Part shown: positions 10,109 through 19,426 of the stretch, piece after piece
Layout of the letters: each line of letters opens with the position of its first letter
Position numbering within the stretch: position 1 is the first letter of the stretch
Assembly: GCF_013214165.1 (NCBI RefSeq)
Contig: NZ_JABSSM010000003.1
Span: 1 to 64,000 of the forward strand
Length of the DNA: 64,000 nt
DNA from: Shewanella sp.
GTDB lineage: Bacteria > Pseudomonadota > Gammaproteobacteria > Enterobacterales > Shewanellaceae
Direction: 5' to 3'
The notes under the pieces: generated by a model
The model's input: only the letters and a program-made list of their open reading frames with translations
The model's database searches: none
Told to the model about the DNA's origin: nothing
Made by a program: the position numbers and the translations under genes

Positions 10109-10320
10109 ATGTCAATTTGGCATGGATAGCTACAAATTTACGTTATGTCTGGCATTCTCGTAGAGATAGCTATGTCAATTTGGCATGGATAGCTACAAAT
10201 TTACGTTGTGTCTGGCATTCTCGTAGAGATAGTTATGTCAATTTGGCATGGATAGCTACAAATTTACGTTATGTCTGGCATTCTCGTAGAGATAGTTATG
10301 TCAATTTGGCATGGATAACT
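10109..10320. repeat. 63-bp tandem repeat, three full copies plus a partial
   Basis: Copies start at 10109, 10172, 10235 and (partial, about 23 bp) 10298; they differ by only one or two bases. Each begins ATGTCAATTTGGCATGGATA and contains TGTCTGGCATTCTCGTAGAG. The unit length is a multiple of three, so all copies stay open in one frame, but there is no ribosome site and the peptide looks random. It lies just past the fabB terminator, between two genes on the same strand. Confidence 0.9.
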
Positions 10321-10534
10321 AGTTAGTCGCAGGATCTGCTGCGATTTCATTGGGCTTTATTGTCATCTAATGGCTAGAGACTGCAAGATAGAAAACCTTG
10401 TATGCCGCTAATGTCGCCTCAATTGTGGCTTCAGTTATCGATAACAATTGCGAATAATTTACTTTAACGATATTCATTAGCAAAATATATGGGTAACATC
10501 CCCCCCATTAAATTTCTAACAACAAGTTGTCATC

Positions 10535-12832
10535 ATGGATCCAAAGATTGAATTATTAGCACCAGGCGGAGATGTTGATGCGATAAAAGCGGCGATTATT
10601 GCCGGAGCCGACGCTGTTTATTGCGGCTTAGATACCTTCAATGCCCGTAACCGTGCTGCTAATATCTCCTTTGAGGAACTTGTTGGTATCATTCGGCTAG
10701 CTCACCAGTATCAATGTCAGATTTTTCTTACATTGAATATAGTTATTTTAGAAAATGAGTTTAAGTCACTGACAAAGCTACTAAGTAAGTTGGTTAACAC
10801 CACATTAGACGGTGTGATAGTGCAAGATATTGGCATGTTTCATTTACTCAAAAAGCATTTCCCGACATTAGACATTCACGCATCGACTCAGCTAACAACC
10901 CATAATCTTGGTCAAATTCCTTTTTTAAAGAAGTTAGGCGCCTCGCGAGTTAATTTATCGAGAGAGCTTAATTTACGTGAGATTGCTGCATTAACCGCGA
11001 CGGGTCGTGAAAACGACATCACCACTGAAGTGTTTGTGCATGGCTCCTTATGTATAGCGTTCTCTGGATTATGCTATTCCACATCGGCCAGTGTGGGTAA
11101 CTCAGGTAACCGCGGCCGTTGCAGTCAAGCTTGCCGTGAAGAGTATGAAACCACTGAGACAGGTCATAACTTTCCGCTCAATATCAAAGATAACTCGGCG
11201 TTTTTCGATCTACCTGCATTGATAGAAGCAGGTGTTCACTCGTTTAAGGTGGAAGGGCGTATAAAGGGCGCAAGTTACGTCCATACAGTAATAGACAGCT
11301 TTCGTAAGCAGATAGATGGCTTTCTTGCTACCGGAGAGCTGCTTGAAGATGGTGAGCGCCTCTATAAGGTATTTAACCGCGATCTGACCAACTCCTTTCT
11401 AAAGGGGGACTTAAATCAGTCGATGTTTATCGATAATCCCCGTGACAACTCGAAAAACCACCTTAAAGATAAGCTCACTCACAATGGGTTAAAGTCTATT
11501 TCGGTAGTACAAATTCATGATGCGGAGCAAGAATTACAGGTAGAAAAGAGCCAAATTCAAGCGTCTGTTAACGATAAAATTAAACATCTAAGCATAGAAA
11601 AACTGCCACTGACATTGACATTTTCGGGTCAATTGGACCAGCCGTTATCAATTACCGTGAGCACTCAAGACGTTATTATTGGCCATACCCAGCTAGAGGA
11701 TAAAACCTTTACTGTGCAGTCTGCTAGTCTGCTAACGATTAGTGATGATGCCAGCATAGATGCCAGTGCGATTGAGAAGCGATTTAAGAGTTTAAATAAT
11801 GCAGAGTTCGACCTGCAGCAGCTAGTCACTGATGATTTAGCCGCTGGCCTTAACATTCCCTTTAAAGAGCTGACAAGCTTAAAGAAGCAAGTGCTATTGC
11901 AACTTAATCATGGTACCCCAGTGTTACCAGCCGTTGAGCTACCTAAACTGGCTAGGTATCCAAAGCCTGAAACACAGAGGCCTAAACTGTCTATATTGAT
12001 CTGTGATGAGGCAGATATCGCCCTTGCCGATGTCACCGATGCCGACATTTACTTTAAGTTACCCGATGCCTATAAACGCGGTTGTACTAAATATGTCGAT
12101 TTTTTCAAACAAAACCCGCGTCTTATTCCTTGGTTCTCATCAGTGCTAATTGGTAAAGACTTTGATGCAGCACTGAATATTTTAGAGCAAGTGCAACCTG
12201 AGCTTATTGTCACCAATAATACAGGTATCGCCAATCGCGCCTTTGAACTTGGGATTAAATGGATTGCGGGTCCATTTTTAAACACCACTAACTCTTATGC
12301 ATTATTGGCCATGCAAGAGCTGTTTGATTGTCACGGCGCCTTTATTTCTAACGAAATCAATCAGAATCAAATTAAACATATTGCACGACCTGCAAACTTC
12401 AAAATGCTATACAGCATTTATCACCCTATTTTGCTTATGGCGAGCAGACAGTGCTTCTTCCAGCAAAGTGTGGGTTGTGAAAAACCGCGTATCGACAATG
12501 GCTGTATGCTGTCTTGCGATAAATCTACCAGCATCACCAATCTCAAAGGTGATGAGTTTGCTATCGATAAGCAAAAAGCAGGCTATCCAAGTATTTATAA
12601 TCAAGACCAATTCTTAAATACTGAGATCATTGAGGATCTGGCCCATCTCTTTGATGGCTTTATGATTGATTTAACTAATATTGGCGCCGGAAATAAGCCA
12701 TCTCCCGACAAGGTGCTGCTCATCAAACAGTTTGAGCTACTCCTCAGCGGCGCAGAGCAATCTAATGCGGTGACAAGCCTAGACAAGATGGTGCCGCAAT
12801 CGACGGTATTGCAATACCACAATGGGCTGTAA
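10535..12832 (+). CDS. U32 family protein, RlhA-like (rRNA hydroxylation)
   Basis: A 765-aa U32 protein. The N-terminus ELLAPGGDVDAIKAAIIAGA and VYCGLDTFNARNRAAN are typical, as is the cysteine-bearing core (FVHGSLCIAFSGLCYS and NRGRCSQACREEYE, about residues 165-205) that holds an iron-sulfur cluster in this family. The following IKDNSAFFDLPALIEAG and FKVEGRIKGASYVH match the RlhA/YdcP branch, which makes 5-hydroxycytidine in 23S rRNA with prephenate, better than the YegQ/TrhP branch. It is about 100 aa longer than E. coli RlhA and has a further Cys-containing C-terminal region (CMLSCDKSTS). The exact substrate is inference. Confidence 0.8.
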   Translation: MDPKIELLAPGGDVDAIKAAIIAGADAVYCGLDTFNARNRAANISFEELVGIIRLAHQYQCQIFLTLNIVILENEFKSLTKLLSKLVNTTLDGVIVQDIGMFHLLKKHFPTLDIHASTQLTTHNLGQIPFLKKLGASRVNLSRELNLREIAALTATGRENDITTEVFVHGSLCIAFSGLCYSTSASVGNSGNRGRCSQACREEYETTETGHNFPLNIKDNSAFFDLPALIEAGVHSFKVEGRIKGASYVHTVIDSFRKQIDGFLATGELLEDGERLYKVFNRDLTNSFLKGDLNQSMFIDNPRDNSKNHLKDKLTHNGLKSISVVQIHDAEQELQVEKSQIQASVNDKIKHLSIEKLPLTLTFSGQLDQPLSITVSTQDVIIGHTQLEDKTFTVQSASLLTISDDASIDASAIEKRFKSLNNAEFDLQQLVTDDLAAGLNIPFKELTSLKKQVLLQLNHGTPVLPAVELPKLARYPKPETQRPKLSILICDEADIALADVTDADIYFKLPDAYKRGCTKYVDFFKQNPRLIPWFSSVLIGKDFDAALNILEQVQPELIVTNNTGIANRAFELGIKWIAGPFLNTTNSYALLAMQELFDCHGAFISNEINQNQIKHIARPANFKMLYSIYHPILLMASRQCFFQQSVGCEKPRIDNGCMLSCDKSTSITNLKGDEFAIDKQKAGYPSIYNQDQFLNTEIIEDLAHLFDGFMIDLTNIGAGNKPSPDKVLLIKQFELLLSGAEQSNAVTSLDKMVPQSTVLQYHNGL

Positions 12833-13743
12833 CTTGTGAGATAACTCGGTCATTGGGCTTTGTTGTTATTTGATTAGTTTGCTAAGTAGCGTAACGTCGT
12901 TGGTATGAATTGCTTACGGCAGGTGCTGCGTAAGGATGTGATCACGACCTTAAGTGCAAACACTTCTGTGACACTGGGCGACTATGTCCCTATACGCTCT
13001 GCAGTTTCCAACAACTTCCATGTTTAACGGCCAGTTCAACAAGGTATGTCCATATACAAAGGCCTGTTCAATAAAATATGCTTCTCGTTCATGGGTAATC
13101 AGGATTATATATGTCTTGGTTATATTTCACCCTTAGAAAATATCTGAAATAAAATCTAACTAGATGCAGACCAAGCCTTCCTTAATAGTCATTAATTCCC
13201 ATAAGTTGCTCACAGCTAAATTATTTATGCAGCAATAACAATATGGTCTCATTGTTAAAATTAAATCATTGATGCTGATTGATGTGATCTTGGTGCGGAA
13301 ATAACACCTTGCATTAAATGGTTGTTGACATAAGTACAGCATTGTTCGTTTATATTAAAATGTACGCTTTATCTGTTTACTTACTCTTTGATTACTGTGA
13401 CGTCTTGCCTACACCTTTACCGCGCGTTAACGACACGTTTATTTCACATTGCATAAGCGTGATACGGCTATCTCACATATGTACGCCTTTGATTGACTCG
13501 TAAAGACGCCTGATTTGGAGGGTTATCATGCCAAAACTGATCGTTATACTGTTTGTGGTTACAGGTTTTCCTCTTCTATCTCCATGTAAAATATAGGGTA
13601 TATTAAAATAATTTAAATATAATATAAAAATAAGATAAAATAATGTGCAAAAAATTTATTTGACGTCCGCGAGAGGTAATATGCCCTTTCAAATAACAGG
13701 GATATTAATAAACCCTTCAATTAACCCTATTTAGGAATGTTAC
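12833..13743. other. Long non-coding gap before the fimbrial operon
   Basis: About 900 bp without a convincing gene. Short open frames here have no ribosome sites or recognisable content. The last 150 bp (13590-13660) are very A/T-rich with runs such as TTAAAATAATTTAAATATAA, the kind of sequence often bound by H-NS in front of surface-structure operons; the fimbrial promoter is presumably here but no convincing -35/-10 pair with normal spacing was found. Confidence 0.6.
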
Positions 13744-14295
13744 ATGTCATTTAAATCTTCACTTATCTCTACCTTAGTGTCTGCTTCTCTTATCGCTTCT
13801 TTTGCTGTTGCCGCAACCACAGAGACTCCGCCTGAAGGCGCTGCTGTCGCAGAGTTCCAATGGACGGGCACTATATCCCCCTTGCCCGTTGGCGGCGAGA
13901 ATGTAACAATTATTCCGATCGACGCCCAACTTAAAAACATCTCACTGAATTTGGATAACGATGGAATCACAGTCAGTATTGATACCCTACGTTCTGACAC
14001 CAAGATAGTATTTGAAGTTCAATCGGAAGCGTTAGGAGACATCGTTGTTGTACCCTCCACTCAGATATGGGCAAGCAGCCCGAGCAATGGCGGATTCTGG
14101 AGTTTGTTAAGTAATAGTACTGTCGCAACACAAATTAACTATGAAGGCCTTGTCGAAAATAATAACGAACGTCACAGCGTCTATATCTCTGGAGAAGGTA
14201 TCGACTTGTCTGACATTGTTGAAGGTCAACTCGAAGGCGCCATCGTCACATTTAAAAACTCTGTTTATGTGACGCTAGATACGAGTTCAATCTAA
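13744..14295 (+). CDS. Probable major fimbrial subunit, CS1/alternate chaperone-usher type
   Basis: A 183-aa secreted protein with a signal peptide (hydrophobic core LISTLVSASLIASFAVA, cleavage near residue 23). The mature part is rich in beta-prone, Thr/Ser/Val sequence without cysteines, as in the CS1/CFA/I-type pilins. It is the first gene of a pilin-(unknown)-usher-chaperone-tip set, the position expected for the major subunit, and is followed by a strong hairpin that could make it the most abundant transcript. Assignment is from context and architecture more than from a diagnostic motif. Confidence 0.65.
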   Translation: MSFKSSLISTLVSASLIASFAVAATTETPPEGAAVAEFQWTGTISPLPVGGENVTIIPIDAQLKNISLNLDNDGITVSIDTLRSDTKIVFEVQSEALGDIVVVPSTQIWASSPSNGGFWSLLSNSTVATQINYEGLVENNNERHSVYISGEGIDLSDIVEGQLEGAIVTFKNSVYVTLDTSSI

Positions 14296-14323
14296 ATCGC
14301 GTAATCTGATTTTATCAGAGTAA

Positions 14324-14357
14324 AAATAATTGCATAAATAAACTTATGCAATTATTT
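14324..14357 (+). terminator. Hairpin after the pilin gene, likely attenuator
   Basis: A perfect 14-bp A/T-rich stem, AAATAATTGCATAA / TTATGCAATTATTT, with a six-base loop lies between the pilin gene and the rest of the operon. In fimbrial operons such an element commonly gives high pilin and low usher expression through partial termination and 3'-end protection. Confidence 0.65.
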
Positions 14358-14394
14358 CTTATAATTGTTTTTAATCTTTCTTATGATATTTGCC

Positions 14395-14922
14395 ATGACG
14401 CGTTTTTTTTATGTTTTTTTATGTTCTTTTTTTTCTTTTTCTTTATTCGCTATAGATTTGCAAATGTATTGGGAAACCGCTATCGATAAATCAATGTTTA
14501 CTGATGATACTATTTGGATTAATACCACCAGTAATACGGTTGTTACCACATTTTTCGATGCCAACACACAGAAATTTAGTGATGGTTTATATTCTTTCAA
14601 TATTGTGAGTAGCGGCGAGAGTACAGCTTACGAGCTCAATTTATCTCAAGGTCAATATACTTGTACATTGGAGAGTGAGCCCTTGGCTGCATTGATTTCC
14701 GCTGAAGTGTTGCCAGTCAGGTTTTTCATCGATGAGCGCGAGATGATGATTGCAGACGAACAGCATGATACTTGGTTGTTTGGTGGTGAACTTGATGAAG
14801 GCGGCAACCAAATTGGCCGACATATGTTAAGAATTGCATTTGACGAGTTTATTGCTGAAGACAATATTGCGGGGTATTCATGCCTAGGTCACACACTATT
14901 AAACGTTAGAGTATCGTTATGA
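14395..14922 (+). CDS. Small secreted protein of the fimbrial operon, unknown
   Basis: About 175 aa from the ATG at 14395 (another ATG at 14383 is possible). A very hydrophobic signal peptide (FFYVFLCSFFSFSLFA) precedes a mature domain of about 157 aa with two cysteines (YTCTLE and YSCLGH) that could form a disulfide. Its stop overlaps the usher start by four bases (ATGA), so it belongs to the operon. It may be a minor pilin or an assembly accessory; no family is recognised. Confidence 0.6.
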   Translation: MTRFFYVFLCSFFSFSLFAIDLQMYWETAIDKSMFTDDTIWINTTSNTVVTTFFDANTQKFSDGLYSFNIVSSGESTAYELNLSQGQYTCTLESEPLAALISAEVLPVRFFIDEREMMIADEQHDTWLFGGELDEGGNQIGRHMLRIAFDEFIAEDNIAGYSCLGHTLLNVRVSL

Positions 14923-17621
14923 AATTGAAGTTATTGATAATTTCGTTTTTATTTAGTGTGTCGCCTCATTTTAGTATTACAGCAAATACTGACGTACATT
15001 ACCCCGATGGCTTTGCTGATATGTTCATCGAAAGCTATCAGCAAATCAGTTTACATTTTTATGGTATGGAGCGTGTGCGTGGCATTGACAGTTATGTCAC
15101 CTTCGACGGTGTCAGGGTAGAAAGTCCACAAGCACAGATGTTGATTGCGGACGCCTTGGAAACACACAGCCTTAAGTCCAGTGTCATACAGCAGATCATA
15201 TCAGAGTTAGCGCAAGGCGTATCAAATACGTTCGAGTGTCAGGGCATGATAGGAGATTGCGTGTTAACGCCGACATCGACAGCTTACTTATTCGATTTTG
15301 ATGCTGGAGAGTTGCTGGTTTTTGTGGCACCAGATAGCTTTAATGCCGAAGACATAGAAAAAAACTACGCTGACAGCCTGTTAGATGTGAAAACCGGTGC
15401 CGTTATTAATCATACTCGAACATCTTTTTCTTCGGGTGGCGATGGTAACCAGAGTTTTTTTATTACCAATGAAACGACACTCGGGCTCCCTCGTGGATTT
15501 ATGAGTGCCAAAACGGATTATAAAATTCATGATGACAGCCAATTCACAGTCGACGAATTATATTACCAGTTAAATATTGAAAGTGTTGAAGCAAAAATGG
15601 GCCGTTTTGAATATGGCGTCGAGTTTAATTCGACTGATTTTTTGAATAACGGGCTCAGTCAACTTCAACAAGAAGGTGTGTTTATTGGCTCGTCAAATAA
15701 ATTGCTTTTAGGTGGGACCTCTGCGTCACAATCGTTAACTGTTTTTGCTCCCACTCCAGGTGAATTGCAAATATTGAGGGGGGATTCAATAGTTTACCGG
15801 AAAATAGTCGATGTTGGTCAGCAGCAGATAAACTACAACGAACTTCCAACAGGGGTATACAGAGTTACCATAAAAGTCATTTCTGCAGGACGAGAATATC
15901 TCTCGGAAACCCGTAGTATTGTCAATAGTAATCGATATGCACTACCCGTCAAAGGTTGGGATTATGTGCTAGGTTTGTCCCAGATGCGAAAGTTTGGACA
16001 TGATGTTTCCGCACTGCAAAGTGAGCCTCTCGGCCAGGGGTTAATCTCCTATCGTTCGAGTGAAAAAACCTTGTTAGGACTAGGGGCCACAGTCGGTGCC
16101 GAAGAGCAATATTTACAACTCGGTGTTCGCCATCAATATGATAGTAATCAGTTTGTAGAAGTCAATGCTGGCGTCTTGTCTGATGACGCCCAGTTTGTGC
16201 GGGGGTACATGGGGTGGGGGAATTTTGGATTAGAATACCGCCAACTTACTGGGGATACTTCAGACAGCGAACTTGCTGGTTTTTTATTTTCTAGTGAAGC
16301 ATTTAAAGATTTAAACATCACTTATAGCGCCCCATTATCTGGGGGGAACGTTTATGTGCGTGGGGTTTGGCGGCTGGAATCAGAGACTTCAAGTTCGGCT
16401 GAACGCGAGTATTACTCTGGCAGCCTAGGGTATAATTTTCCTTCATTTTGGAGTTCTACCTTCGATGTCAATGTCGAGTATGGTGATTGGGGAGAAGGTG
16501 AAGAGTTGTTCACATCTGTTACTTGGAGACTCCCTATCGGCAAGGGTGTTGAAAACCGACTGAGCAGCACGTTTATAGGCGGCAAGCATTCTAGAACGAG
16601 TGAAACGCTAGCCACCTCTTGGGGGCATGGGAGGCATAGAGGATCGCTTGCTGCTGCGGCGCACCTATCAGGCGATGAGCGCAACTCCTCTTATGACTTG
16701 ACTGGTACCTACAATGGCGCAATGGATTGGGGTTATCTTGATGGTTACGCATATGTCGATGAACGAGGGCACGTTAGCGGATCGCTTGGTTATTCAGGCA
16801 CGCAAATAATAAGTGCTAACGGAGTCGATTTTACTAAAGATAAAGCGCGTTCTTTTGCAATAGTAGACCAAGGAACCAACACAGTTCTAGACTCGGATGA
16901 TATAGCAAGGGTCAGACTTTATAACAACGCGCGTTTGACGAGAACACAAAGCATGGTGGCCAACACAAGTTTATTGCTCCCAATGCCAGAGTATGTTGAG
17001 GCAAACGTATCCATAGATAGCGATTACAGTGGGATTAATAATGTGGGAGATGTTAGCGCTAGCATGTTTAGCCAGCCTGGCCATGTCATGGTGTTAAATA
17101 CCGATTTTTTCATGCCTGAAAGTTATATTGCAGTGTTGGACAATCTTCAAGGTCAAGCCGTCGAAAATATTCAGTGTTATGGTCATGCATGTTTAGGTAT
17201 TGAAAAATTGTCTATAGAGGGTGCATTCAGGGTTCATTATAAGAGTGATAAATCTAAACAACTCTTTGCTGACGGTGCGCTATGTTTGATGGAAGACTCA
17301 ATTGAAAATAATGTTAAACGAGGGATTTGTCTTCCTGGCTTGATGGCTGAGCAGCTCATTCCCTTCGATATTCACGATACCAACCCGTCACCAATATTTG
17401 TTGGCAAATACACCGAGATTCAGCTGGCTACTCTCTTAGCTCAACTGGCTCGAATGGGGATTTCACCGACGGTCAAAACAATCAATGATGTTAGGTATGT
17501 CTACATAGATCCCGCTTCGTTATTAAGCGAGCAAAAGAAAGAGTTAAGTAAAATGAATGTGTTCACGGTTTCAACTGAGAAAAATATCGATGCGATAGTC
17601 TCGGCAATGGAGATGAAATAA
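14919..17621 (+). CDS. Outer membrane usher, alternate (CS1/CfaC-like) type
   Basis: A 900-aa protein with a signal peptide (LLIISFLFSVSPHFSITA). The mature N-terminus VHYPDGFADMFIESYQQ resembles the start of CS1-type ushers, followed by a long beta-rich region of aromatic-alternating strands typical of a 24-strand pore (for example FVEVNAGVLSDDAQFVRGYM), a carboxypeptidase-like beta domain near residues 620-720 and a C-terminal domain with paired cysteines (IQCYGHACLG). It should form the export pore for the fimbria. It directly abuts the chaperone gene (TAA then ATG). Confidence 0.82.
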   Translation: MKLKLLIISFLFSVSPHFSITANTDVHYPDGFADMFIESYQQISLHFYGMERVRGIDSYVTFDGVRVESPQAQMLIADALETHSLKSSVIQQIISELAQGVSNTFECQGMIGDCVLTPTSTAYLFDFDAGELLVFVAPDSFNAEDIEKNYADSLLDVKTGAVINHTRTSFSSGGDGNQSFFITNETTLGLPRGFMSAKTDYKIHDDSQFTVDELYYQLNIESVEAKMGRFEYGVEFNSTDFLNNGLSQLQQEGVFIGSSNKLLLGGTSASQSLTVFAPTPGELQILRGDSIVYRKIVDVGQQQINYNELPTGVYRVTIKVISAGREYLSETRSIVNSNRYALPVKGWDYVLGLSQMRKFGHDVSALQSEPLGQGLISYRSSEKTLLGLGATVGAEEQYLQLGVRHQYDSNQFVEVNAGVLSDDAQFVRGYMGWGNFGLEYRQLTGDTSDSELAGFLFSSEAFKDLNITYSAPLSGGNVYVRGVWRLESETSSSAEREYYSGSLGYNFPSFWSSTFDVNVEYGDWGEGEELFTSVTWRLPIGKGVENRLSSTFIGGKHSRTSETLATSWGHGRHRGSLAAAAHLSGDERNSSYDLTGTYNGAMDWGYLDGYAYVDERGHVSGSLGYSGTQIISANGVDFTKDKARSFAIVDQGTNTVLDSDDIARVRLYNNARLTRTQSMVANTSLLLPMPEYVEANVSIDSDYSGINNVGDVSASMFSQPGHVMVLNTDFFMPESYIAVLDNLQGQAVENIQCYGHACLGIEKLSIEGAFRVHYKSDKSKQLFADGALCLMEDSIENNVKRGICLPGLMAEQLIPFDIHDTNPSPIFVGKYTEIQLATLLAQLARMGISPTVKTINDVRYVYIDPASLLSEQKKELSKMNVFTVSTEKNIDAIVSAMEMK

Positions 17622-18326
17622 ATGAAATATGTTGTAATATTGTGGTTTTTTGTATCATTTAACGTACTGAGTGTCGAAATAAGTACCTTATTTCTTGTCA
17701 CCGATGAAGGTGGGCGCGGTCACATAACGATCACAAACGATGCGCCAGAATCGTTATTCTTGATCAGTCGCATCAGTGAAATCCTAGTATCGAAAGATAA
17801 ACTCACCTCGACACCTTATACTCGGGATAATGTTGGTAGTTGGGATTTCAGTGTCTACCCCGCACGAGCGGTGCTTTATCCTAATATGGCCAAAGCTTTT
17901 CGCGTGGAATGCAAGTCTGATTGCACCGAAGCGAGTCAAAGAGACCGCGTTTTTAAAGTCGACTTTTCCCCCGCACCGTACACCCCGCCAGGCGGGTTGC
18001 AGCAAGGCACGAATACCGAGTTAATGATTGGTTTTTCGCCTTACATAGTCGTGCCAGCCAAAGAGTCTAAAATGGATTATTCATTCTCCTATGATGGTGA
18101 AACACTCTCCATTCACAACAAGGGCAATACCTTGGCAGTGGTTCATGTGACGAATTGTGAAAAAGGTCAGCGCAGCAAACAGTGTGAGCAACGCATCCAT
18201 GTTCTGAGCGGGCGTCAGTTGCATATCAAGCTCAGAGATCTGGTGCGTGCTGATGAACTTGATGTGATAGTGACCAACCACAATAGGCAATACCGTCAAA
18301 GTCATACAGTGAAGATATCTCACTGA
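17622..18326 (+). CDS. Periplasmic fimbrial chaperone
   Basis: A 234-aa protein with a short signal peptide (YVVILWFFVSFNVLS) and two Ig-like domains. The N-terminal domain carries FSVYPARAVLYPNMAKAFRV, which fits the conserved G/F-strand region of pilus chaperones (P-x-x-x-x-L-x-P-x-x-x-x-x-x-R). It should hold pilin subunits by donor-strand complementation and hand them to the usher. Start directly follows the usher stop and its TGA overlaps the next start. Confidence 0.78.
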   Translation: MKYVVILWFFVSFNVLSVEISTLFLVTDEGGRGHITITNDAPESLFLISRISEILVSKDKLTSTPYTRDNVGSWDFSVYPARAVLYPNMAKAFRVECKSDCTEASQRDRVFKVDFSPAPYTPPGGLQQGTNTELMIGFSPYIVVPAKESKMDYSFSYDGETLSIHNKGNTLAVVHVTNCEKGQRSKQCEQRIHVLSGRQLHIKLRDLVRADELDVIVTNHNRQYRQSHTVKISH

Positions 18327-19387
18327 TGAGATGTTATTGGTTAGCAATGCTATTGATTTTATTGCCTCTGCGAGTCGATGCGCAAACGTTTATCGTGCAG
18401 GCGGTCGTTCAAGGCTCAGACGTACAGTGGAAGCACATTTTACCTACTGATGGCGGTGATACCCTCCTCTGGCAGCCTGTTGTGTCAAATGAAGCTACCA
18501 GCGCTTGGGTACCAGGTGGGCTGGTGTCTTTCCCGTCGAGCAATGTCACTTTTACCGGTCCCGGACCTAGCTTTGATGCCTATGTAGACATCAAGGGGTT
18601 CCAATATCATATTGGAGGCAGTGGTGCCGTTGAGGGGGCGGATGCCTCGTCGCTCCCTGGCAGCGTCAATTGGACGTTTTCACCGCCAGAAATATCGTTA
18701 GTTGGGGCCGGTGTGCGAGCCGCCAGATGGCTAGAGCACATGAGTCCAACTTCTCCATTTGCTTTTATTAGACCTATTTTTGCTGTTGATGATGCCAGCA
18801 TTGCCGATGGATTGTTATCCACAGGGGCCATTAATGGCACATATCGCGGCCGTGTCGATTTTAGTGTCACTTATTTTATTAAATCTTATCAGGGTGTTGC
18901 CATGCCTCGTGTGCGTCAACATAGTTTGGTTATCGAATTGATTTATGAGCCTAATCAGGTCATGAGTGCCAGCATATCTGGCTCGTTATCAATGACAGCA
19001 GATTATGATGTGGTAGCAAAAACGGTATCAGCTGAGGCGATAGCGGGCGTAAATATTGTCGGGAATTTCCATTCCGGCGTGTCGCTGACATTGCGTCGAG
19101 AGTCTGCTGGTGATGTTTATCAGCTAGAGCATGAGCATGGCGACAACGCCATTCCCTATTCGTTAGATTGTATCGGTACTGGCGCGAGCAGGTGCGAGGC
19201 ATTCAAATGGATACATTCAGGAGTTAACGCATATCCAGCATTTAACATTGTCGTGGATAGGCCTCAGACAGTGATCAATTTTGATCTAAAGATGTCCTAT
19301 GGCAAGGACATGGAGACGAGAGCAGAAGATGTGTTATCGGGTTTGTACCAAGAAACGCTTTGGTTAAGTATTGAGCCAATACTTTAA
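18326..19387 (+). CDS. Fimbrial tip adhesin/minor subunit
   Basis: A 353-aa secreted protein (signal peptide YWLAMLLILLPLRVDA). Two parts can be seen: an N-terminal region of about 200 aa, rich in Gly/Pro/Ser, and a C-terminal pilin-like region starting about residue 210 with a Cys pair (LDCIGTGASRCEAF). This two-domain plan, and its place as last gene after the chaperone, fit CfaE-like tip adhesins of alternate chaperone-usher fimbriae. Only 39 bp separate it from the first large lipoprotein gene, which may be cotranscribed. Confidence 0.65.
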   Translation: MRCYWLAMLLILLPLRVDAQTFIVQAVVQGSDVQWKHILPTDGGDTLLWQPVVSNEATSAWVPGGLVSFPSSNVTFTGPGPSFDAYVDIKGFQYHIGGSGAVEGADASSLPGSVNWTFSPPEISLVGAGVRAARWLEHMSPTSPFAFIRPIFAVDDASIADGLLSTGAINGTYRGRVDFSVTYFIKSYQGVAMPRVRQHSLVIELIYEPNQVMSASISGSLSMTADYDVVAKTVSAEAIAGVNIVGNFHSGVSLTLRRESAGDVYQLEHEHGDNAIPYSLDCIGTGASRCEAFKWIHSGVNAYPAFNIVVDRPQTVINFDLKMSYGKDMETRAEDVLSGLYQETLWLSIEPIL

Positions 19388-19426
19388 TACTCCAATACTT
19401 TACTACTCCAATGCTGAGAAAATGTT

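Noticed and set aside
10117..10326. Open frame of 69 codons with a 21-residue repeat
   Set aside because: It is a by-product of the 63-bp DNA repeat (a multiple of three); there is no ribosome site and the peptide is not protein-like.
13318..13503. 61-codon open frame in the gap before the fimbrial operon
   Set aside because: No ribosome site, no family resemblance and chance-level length in an A/T-rich stretch.
13660..13682. TTGACG and TAATAT as a promoter before the pilin gene
   Set aside because: The spacing is only 11 bp, too short for a sigma-70 promoter.
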